DNA from: Saccharopolyspora dendranthemae
Lineage (GTDB): Bacteria; Actinomycetota; Actinomycetes; Mycobacteriales; Pseudonocardiaceae
Reading direction: 5' to 3'
NCBI RefSeq assembly: GCF_007829955.1
Contig: NZ_VIWX01000001.1
Location: 1,054,001 to 1,118,000 of the forward strand
Length of the DNA: 64,000 nucleotides
The position numbers were made by a program, and so were the translations under genes. Within the stretch, counting starts at the first letter, position 1. Each line of letters opens with the position of its first letter. Below are positions 60,379 through 64,000 of this stretch, one piece after another. The notes beneath the pieces are model-generated. The model was not told the DNA's origin. It worked only from the letters and a program-made list of their open reading frames with translations, and searched no databases.

Positions 60379-60663
60379 TCAGCGGCCCGCCCGACGAGCT
60401 CGCCGCTCGGCGTCGTGCTCGGCGGCCACCCGCCGGACCTGGTCGGCGTTCACGACCACATCCTGCAGCTGGTCTTCCCGTTCCTGCATCCCGGACCGCA
60501 CGTCGGCACCGAACGAGCCGACCGCTCCGGCGATTTCGCGCATGGCGCCGCCGACCTGCTCGGCCATCCCCGTGGGGGTCGCCTTCCGAGCGGTCTCGTT
60601 GACCTTGCGGGTCAGCGCGACGCCTGCTGCGATGCCCGCGCCGAACCAGAAAAGGCGCCTCAC
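60379..60663 (-). CDS. Small membrane-associated protein (DUF6167-like)
   Basis: 94 residues: one N-terminal membrane helix (VRRLFWFGAGIAAGVALTRK), then a charged amphipathic helix region rich in E/R. It is a conserved small gene between the DUF948 gene and alaS in actinobacteria. The GTG start overlaps the DUF948 stop (GTGA). The role is unknown. Confidence 0.75.
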   Translation of the reverse strand: MRRLFWFGAGIAAGVALTRKVNETARKATPTGMAEQVGGAMREIAGAVGSFGADVRSGMQEREDQLQDVVVNADQVRRVAAEHDAERRARRAGR

Positions 60664-61067
60664 TTGCGCACCCCTTTGTTCTTGCGGCGGTAGTGCCGTC
60701 CGGTCGGTTCCTGCTTCCGCTTGCGGCGGGCCTTCAGCGCCTTGCTCACGCCGTAGGAGAACGCCGCCGTCTTCACCAGCGGGCCACCCAGTGTAGCCGT
60801 GAACAGCGACGACAACGCCGAAACGTTGCCGCTGATGGTCTTGGCGTTGGACGTGATGCCGTCGACCCGATCCAGTTGCGTGTTGACGTGCGTGAGCGTC
60901 GTGTTCGCGCCGGTGAAGATCGGGTCGCTGTTCTCCTGCGCCTTCTTGATCGCGGTGCTCGCCTCGTCCAAGGTCTTGCCGAGCTTGATCAGCGGCACCG
61001 CCAGCAGCAGGACCAGCAGCACGAACGCTCCGGCGACGATCAGCGCGGCGATCTGCGTGGGCGTCAC
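60660..61067 (-). CDS. DUF948-family membrane protein
   Basis: 135 residues: N-terminal membrane helix (IAALIVAGAFVLLVLLLAVPL), a coiled middle (LGKTLDEASTAIKKAQENSD, then TLTHVNTQLDRVDGI), then a very basic tail (KARRKRKQEPTGRHYRRKNKG). DUF948 proteins are apolipoprotein-like helical membrane proteins of unknown job. An imperfect hairpin (61101-61125) lies upstream. Confidence 0.85.
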   Translation of the reverse strand: MTPTQIAALIVAGAFVLLVLLLAVPLIKLGKTLDEASTAIKKAQENSDPIFTGANTTLTHVNTQLDRVDGITSNAKTISGNVSALSSLFTATLGGPLVKTAAFSYGVSKALKARRKRKQEPTGRHYRRKNKGVRK

Positions 61068-61261
61068 GTGCCCTCCCGTTTGTCCACGTCATGTCCCTGT
61101 CGAACCGGCGACCTGCGCCGGTTCGTTGATCGTGCGCCAGGTTACCGGTGTATCCGCCAGCTACAAGCACCCGGGCCGTCGGGTCGAACCCCTGGTCCGC
61201 GCTACTTCGAGACCCGCCTCACGGGGTCACGGCTGGAGGTATCGATGCGGTGACCGGTTGA

Positions 61262-62224
61262 TCACGCGGTGACGGGGGTGAGCGGCGGCTGCCCGGTCAG
61301 CACGGCGGCGACGTTGCGCGCGGCCAGTTCGGCCATCGCGGTCCGGGTCTCGGTCGTGGCCGACCCCAGGTGCGGGGCGATCGCGACGTTGTCCAACTCC
61401 AGCAGGCCGGGCTCGACCTCGGGCTCGTTCTCGAAGACGTCCAGCGCGGCCCCGGCGACGCGACCGTCCTTCAAGGCCTCGGCCAGGGCCTTCTCGTCGA
61501 TGACCGGGCCGCGGCTGGTGTTGACCACGATCGCGGTGGGCTTCATCCGCGCCAGCGCGGCACCGTCGATGAGGTGGTGGGTGTGCTCGTTGAGCGGGCA
61601 GTGCAGCGAGAGGACGTCGGCGGTGCGCAGCAGCTCGTCCTGCGAGAGGTGGCGCGCGTCGAGCTCGGCCTCGACCTCCTGCGCCGCGCGACGGCGTCCC
61701 GAGTAGGCGATGTGCATGCCGAAGGCGCGGGCGCGGCGGGCCACCGCCTGGCCGATGCCGCCGAGCCCGACGATGCCCAGCGTCTTGCCCTGCAGACCGG
61801 TGCCGAGCATGAAGCCGAGGTGGAAGTTCCACGGCGTGCGCGAGCGCAGCAGCCGCTCGCCCTCCCCCAGCCGGCGGGTGACCGACAGCAGCAGACCGAA
61901 GGCCAGGTCCGCGGTGGCGTCGGTGAGCACGCCGGGCGTGTTGGTGATCGCCACGCCGCGCTCGGTGACCGCGGGGACGTCGATGTTGTCGTAGCCGACG
62001 GCCACGTTGGCCACGACTTTGAGCTGCGGTCCCACGGCCTCGACGAACTCGCCGTCGATACGGTCGTGCAGCATCGTCACGACGCCGTCGGCTCCCCGGA
62101 CTGCGGCGCGGAGCTCCTCGGGGGTCAGCGGCCGGTCCTGGTCGCAGACGCGCACGTCGGCGACGTCGCGGAGCGCGGCCAGCGCCGCCTCCGGCACCGT
62201 CCTGGTGACCACGACCTCGCTCAC
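61262..62224 (-). CDS. D-2-hydroxyacid dehydrogenase (glyoxylate/hydroxypyruvate reductase type)
   Basis: 320 residues. The NAD fold LGIVGLGGIGQAVARRARAFG is at the centre. Catalytic Arg is in VNTSRGPVIDEKAL-type context, and Glu/His in the segment up to IAPHLGSAT. It reduces glyoxylate or related 2-oxoacids. The GTG at 62224 is chosen because GGAGGTCGAT lies directly before it; a start at 62263 would add 13 residues. Confidence 0.92.
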   Translation of the reverse strand: MSEVVVTRTVPEAALAALRDVADVRVCDQDRPLTPEELRAAVRGADGVVTMLHDRIDGEFVEAVGPQLKVVANVAVGYDNIDVPAVTERGVAITNTPGVLTDATADLAFGLLLSVTRRLGEGERLLRSRTPWNFHLGFMLGTGLQGKTLGIVGLGGIGQAVARRARAFGMHIAYSGRRRAAQEVEAELDARHLSQDELLRTADVLSLHCPLNEHTHHLIDGAALARMKPTAIVVNTSRGPVIDEKALAEALKDGRVAGAALDVFENEPEVEPGLLELDNVAIAPHLGSATTETRTAMAELAARNVAAVLTGQPPLTPVTA

Positions 62225-62283
62225 ATCGACCTCCACGCTCGTTCGGCCCGGCACGCCCGCCACGCTACCGGGCCGGACGGCCG

Positions 62284-62351
62284 CCCAGTTTTAGTCCAAA
62301 CTGAGCCGACATTTCGGACATGATCATGGCTCGGTTTGGACTAAAACTGGG
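62284..62351. repeat. Palindromic intergenic repeat, copy 6 (subtype A)
   Basis: 68 bp, nearly identical to copy 5. It lies 37 bp past the rarA stop and upstream of the dehydrogenase gene. Confidence 0.9.
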
Positions 62352-62387
62352 AAATGCCCAGCATGTCGGTTCGGACCCGAGCTGCCC

Positions 62388-63743
62388 TCAGTCCTCTTCG
62401 CGGATGATGTTGCGGAGCTTCGGGACCCGGTCGTGCAGCGCGCGCTCGGCGCCGCGCGGAGTGGGCTCGTAGTAGTCGCGTCCCAGCAGCGACTCCGGCG
62501 CGTACTGCTGGGCGAGGACGCCCTCCGGCTTGTCGTGCGGGTATCGGTAGCCCTTGGCGTTGCCGAGCTTCTCCGCTCCCGCGTAGTGCCCGTCGCGCAG
62601 GTGCGGCGGGACCGGGCCGCCCTTGCCCGCGCGGACGTCGCTCATCGCCGCGTTGATCGCCGCGATCACCGCGTTGGACTTCGGCGCCGTGGCGAGGTGG
62701 ATGGTGGCCTGCGCCAACGCCAACCGCCCTTCCGGCATGCCGATGAACTGCACGGCCTGACTGGCGGCGACGGCGGTCTGCAGCGCGGTCGGATCGGCCA
62801 TGCCGATGTCCTCGCTGGCGTGCACGACCAGCCGGCGCGCGATGAACCTCGGGTCCTCCCCCGCCTCGACCATCCGGGCCAGGTAGTGCAGCGCGGCGTC
62901 GACGTCGGAGCCCCGGATCGACTTGATGAAGGCGCTGGTGATGTCGTAGTGCTGGTCGCCGCCCCGGTCGTAGAGCACGGCCGCGCGGTCCACCGTGGAT
63001 TCGACGGTGGCCAGGTCGATCTCGGCGGCACCGTTGGACGCCGCCGACTCGGCTGCCGCCTCCAGCGCCGTCAGCGCCCGCCGCGCGTCGCCCTCGGCGA
63101 GCGCCACCAGGTGCTCCTCGGCGTCCTCGGCCAGCCCGACGGACCCGCCCAGACCCCGCTCCTCGGAGACCGCGCGACGCAGCAGAGAGCGGATGTCGTC
63201 GTCGTCGAGACTGCGCAGCTGCAGCACCAGCGACCGCGACAGCAGCGGGGCGACGACGGAGAAGTACGGGTTCTCGGTGGTCGCGGCCACCAGCAGCACG
63301 GTCCGGTCCTCGACAGCGCCCAGCAGGGCGTCCTGCTGGGTCTTGGAGAAGCGGTGGACCTCGTCGATGAACAGCACGGTCGCCTCGCCGGAACGCCCGA
63401 GGCGGCGGCGCGCCTCCTCGATGACGGCGCGGACCTCCTTCACCCCCGACGAGAGCGCCGACAGCGCGGCGAACCGGCGCCCGGTCGCCTTCGAGACGAG
63501 GTTGGCGAGCGTCGTCTTCCCCGTGCCCGGAGGCCCGTAGAGCAGCACCGACGCGGGCGCGGCCCCTTCGACGAGCCGCCGCAGCGGAGCCCCCGCGATC
63601 AGGAGGTGCTGCTGCCCGACGACCTCCTCCAGGGATCGGGGCCGCATCCGCACCGCCAGCGGCGCGTTCTCGGCCAGCTTCTCGCCGGCCTTCTGCTCGG
63701 TCTCAGCCCCGAACAACCCCTCGTCGAACAACCCCTCGCTCAC
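62388..63743 (-). CDS. rarA: RarA/MgsA replication-recombination ATPase
   Basis: 451 residues. AAA+ Walker [21 protein letters not shown], Walker [20 protein letters not shown], sensor [10 protein letters not shown], and a C-terminal tetramerisation region with DLA-type motif. It acts at stalled forks, like MgsA/WRNIP1. The GTG at 63743 is chosen where homology begins. It lies near alaS as in mycobacteria. Confidence 0.95.
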   Translation of the reverse strand: MSEGLFDEGLFGAETEQKAGEKLAENAPLAVRMRPRSLEEVVGQQHLLIAGAPLRRLVEGAAPASVLLYGPPGTGKTTLANLVSKATGRRFAALSALSSGVKEVRAVIEEARRRLGRSGEATVLFIDEVHRFSKTQQDALLGAVEDRTVLLVAATTENPYFSVVAPLLSRSLVLQLRSLDDDDIRSLLRRAVSEERGLGGSVGLAEDAEEHLVALAEGDARRALTALEAAAESAASNGAAEIDLATVESTVDRAAVLYDRGGDQHYDITSAFIKSIRGSDVDAALHYLARMVEAGEDPRFIARRLVVHASEDIGMADPTALQTAVAASQAVQFIGMPEGRLALAQATIHLATAPKSNAVIAAINAAMSDVRAGKGGPVPPHLRDGHYAGAEKLGNAKGYRYPHDKPEGVLAQQYAPESLLGRDYYEPTPRGAERALHDRVPKLRNIIREED

Positions 63744-63805
63744 GCCCCGAACGCTACCCGTCACCCCCGACTCCACCACCAGCCGCTCCGCACCGGACCT
63801 CGCAC

Positions 63806-63897
63806 GCGAAAGCCCCGGTGATCGCGTGCGCGGGAGCTGCGGTCGCCGCGTGCGGGACAACCGCGGCTCCCGGCGGTGCGATCACCGGGGCTTTCGC
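63806..63897. repeat. Long two-part inverted repeat
   Basis: Outer arms of 20 bp, perfect (GCGAAAGCCCCGGTGATCGC and complement). Inside is a second stem, CGGGAGCTGCGG against CCGCGGCTCCCG, with one mismatch. It lies 24 bp past the stop of the partial gene at 63921 and may end its transcript. Confidence 0.75.
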
Positions 63898-63920
63898 CGC
63901 CGGAAGAGCGTTGACGCAGG

Positions 63921-64000
63921 TCAGCCGACCTTCGCGGGCATGGCGACCTCGACGCTGCCGTTGTTGCGCCGGTGTTCGGCGACCCAGTTGTCCACGGCCT
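63921..64000 (-). CDS. C-terminal end of an unidentified gene (partial)
   Basis: Only the last 26 residues are in the window, ending WVAEHRRNNGSVEVAMPAKVG and TGA. Codon use fits the neighbours. The family cannot be named from this piece. A long hairpin follows its stop. Confidence 0.55.
   Translation of the reverse strand, partial: AVDNWVAEHRRNNGSVEVAMPAKVG

Noticed and set aside
61170..61215. GGTTCGA-like T-arm pattern suggesting a tRNA on the minus strand
   Set aside because: No acceptor, D-arm or anticodon stem can be paired around it; chance match in GC-rich sequence.

Overview
This window is high-GC actinobacterial chromosome, most likely from the Pseudonocardiales and possibly Saccharopolyspora. 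The evidence is the GTG-rich starts, the four-base ATGA/GTGA overlaps, and the block rarA-alaS-ruvX-mltG-aroE/aroC-aroK-aroB-aroQ-pepQ-efp-nusB-bldD-pyrR-pyrB-pyrC-carA-carB-pyrF. The genus is an inference from gene order and has not been tested by any search.

1-7 kb is accessory: an MmyB-type XRE regulator, two hydrolases, a hypothetical protein, a mycothiol-DinB-type enzyme with the broken start of a relative 2 kb upstream, and a GT39-like membrane glycosyltransferase. 7-18.5 kb is the most interesting part. It is a lasso-peptide biosynthetic locus with two adjacent 38-residue precursors, a lasso cyclase (asparagine-synthetase-like), a stand-alone RRE (PqqD-like), a transglutaminase-like leader peptidase and a pair of ABC exporter half-transporters. 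Upstream on the same strand are a SARP activator and a LuxR/histidine-kinase pair whose kinase appears to carry a second, degenerate module. An FkbM methyltransferase converges on the exporter genes. The order cyclase-RRE-peptidase-precursor-precursor-exporter-exporter differs from the usual precursor-first order. Each precursor is followed by a strong hairpin, and two SARP-like heptamers spaced 11 bp precede the operon.

18.6-27.6 kb holds a HelD-like helicase, a lipoprotein pair, a Ser/Thr kinase, and a compact operon resembling a type VII secretion accessory locus: YbaB/EbfC, EspC-like, large WXG-like protein and two PH-like paralogues. 27.9-36.8 kb is the pyrimidine operon with a PyrR-responsive leader, divergent from bldD. 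37.8-49.6 kb carries nusB-efp-pepQ and the aro genes. These are split by an island with ogt, a spermidine-synthase-like protein, an MFS transporter, a GlxA/AraC regulator, a DUF4232 lipoprotein and a glycosidase-like lipoprotein. 50.4-51.5 kb is an intact IS481-family element. 51.6-54.9 kb is a GlcNAc-type PTS module (IIA, IIB, DasR, IIC, HPr) with a dre-like operator. 55.1-63.7 kb is aroE-mltG-ruvX-alaS, two small envelope-type proteins, a D-2-hydroxyacid dehydrogenase and rarA. A partial unidentified gene runs off the right end.

A family of about 68-bp palindromes with 23-bp arms occurs six times (9, 27791, 44662, 50338, 55006, 62284). Every copy lies 20-110 bp beyond the 3' end of a minus-strand gene. 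One copy is split by the IS481 element, with a 6-bp target duplication.
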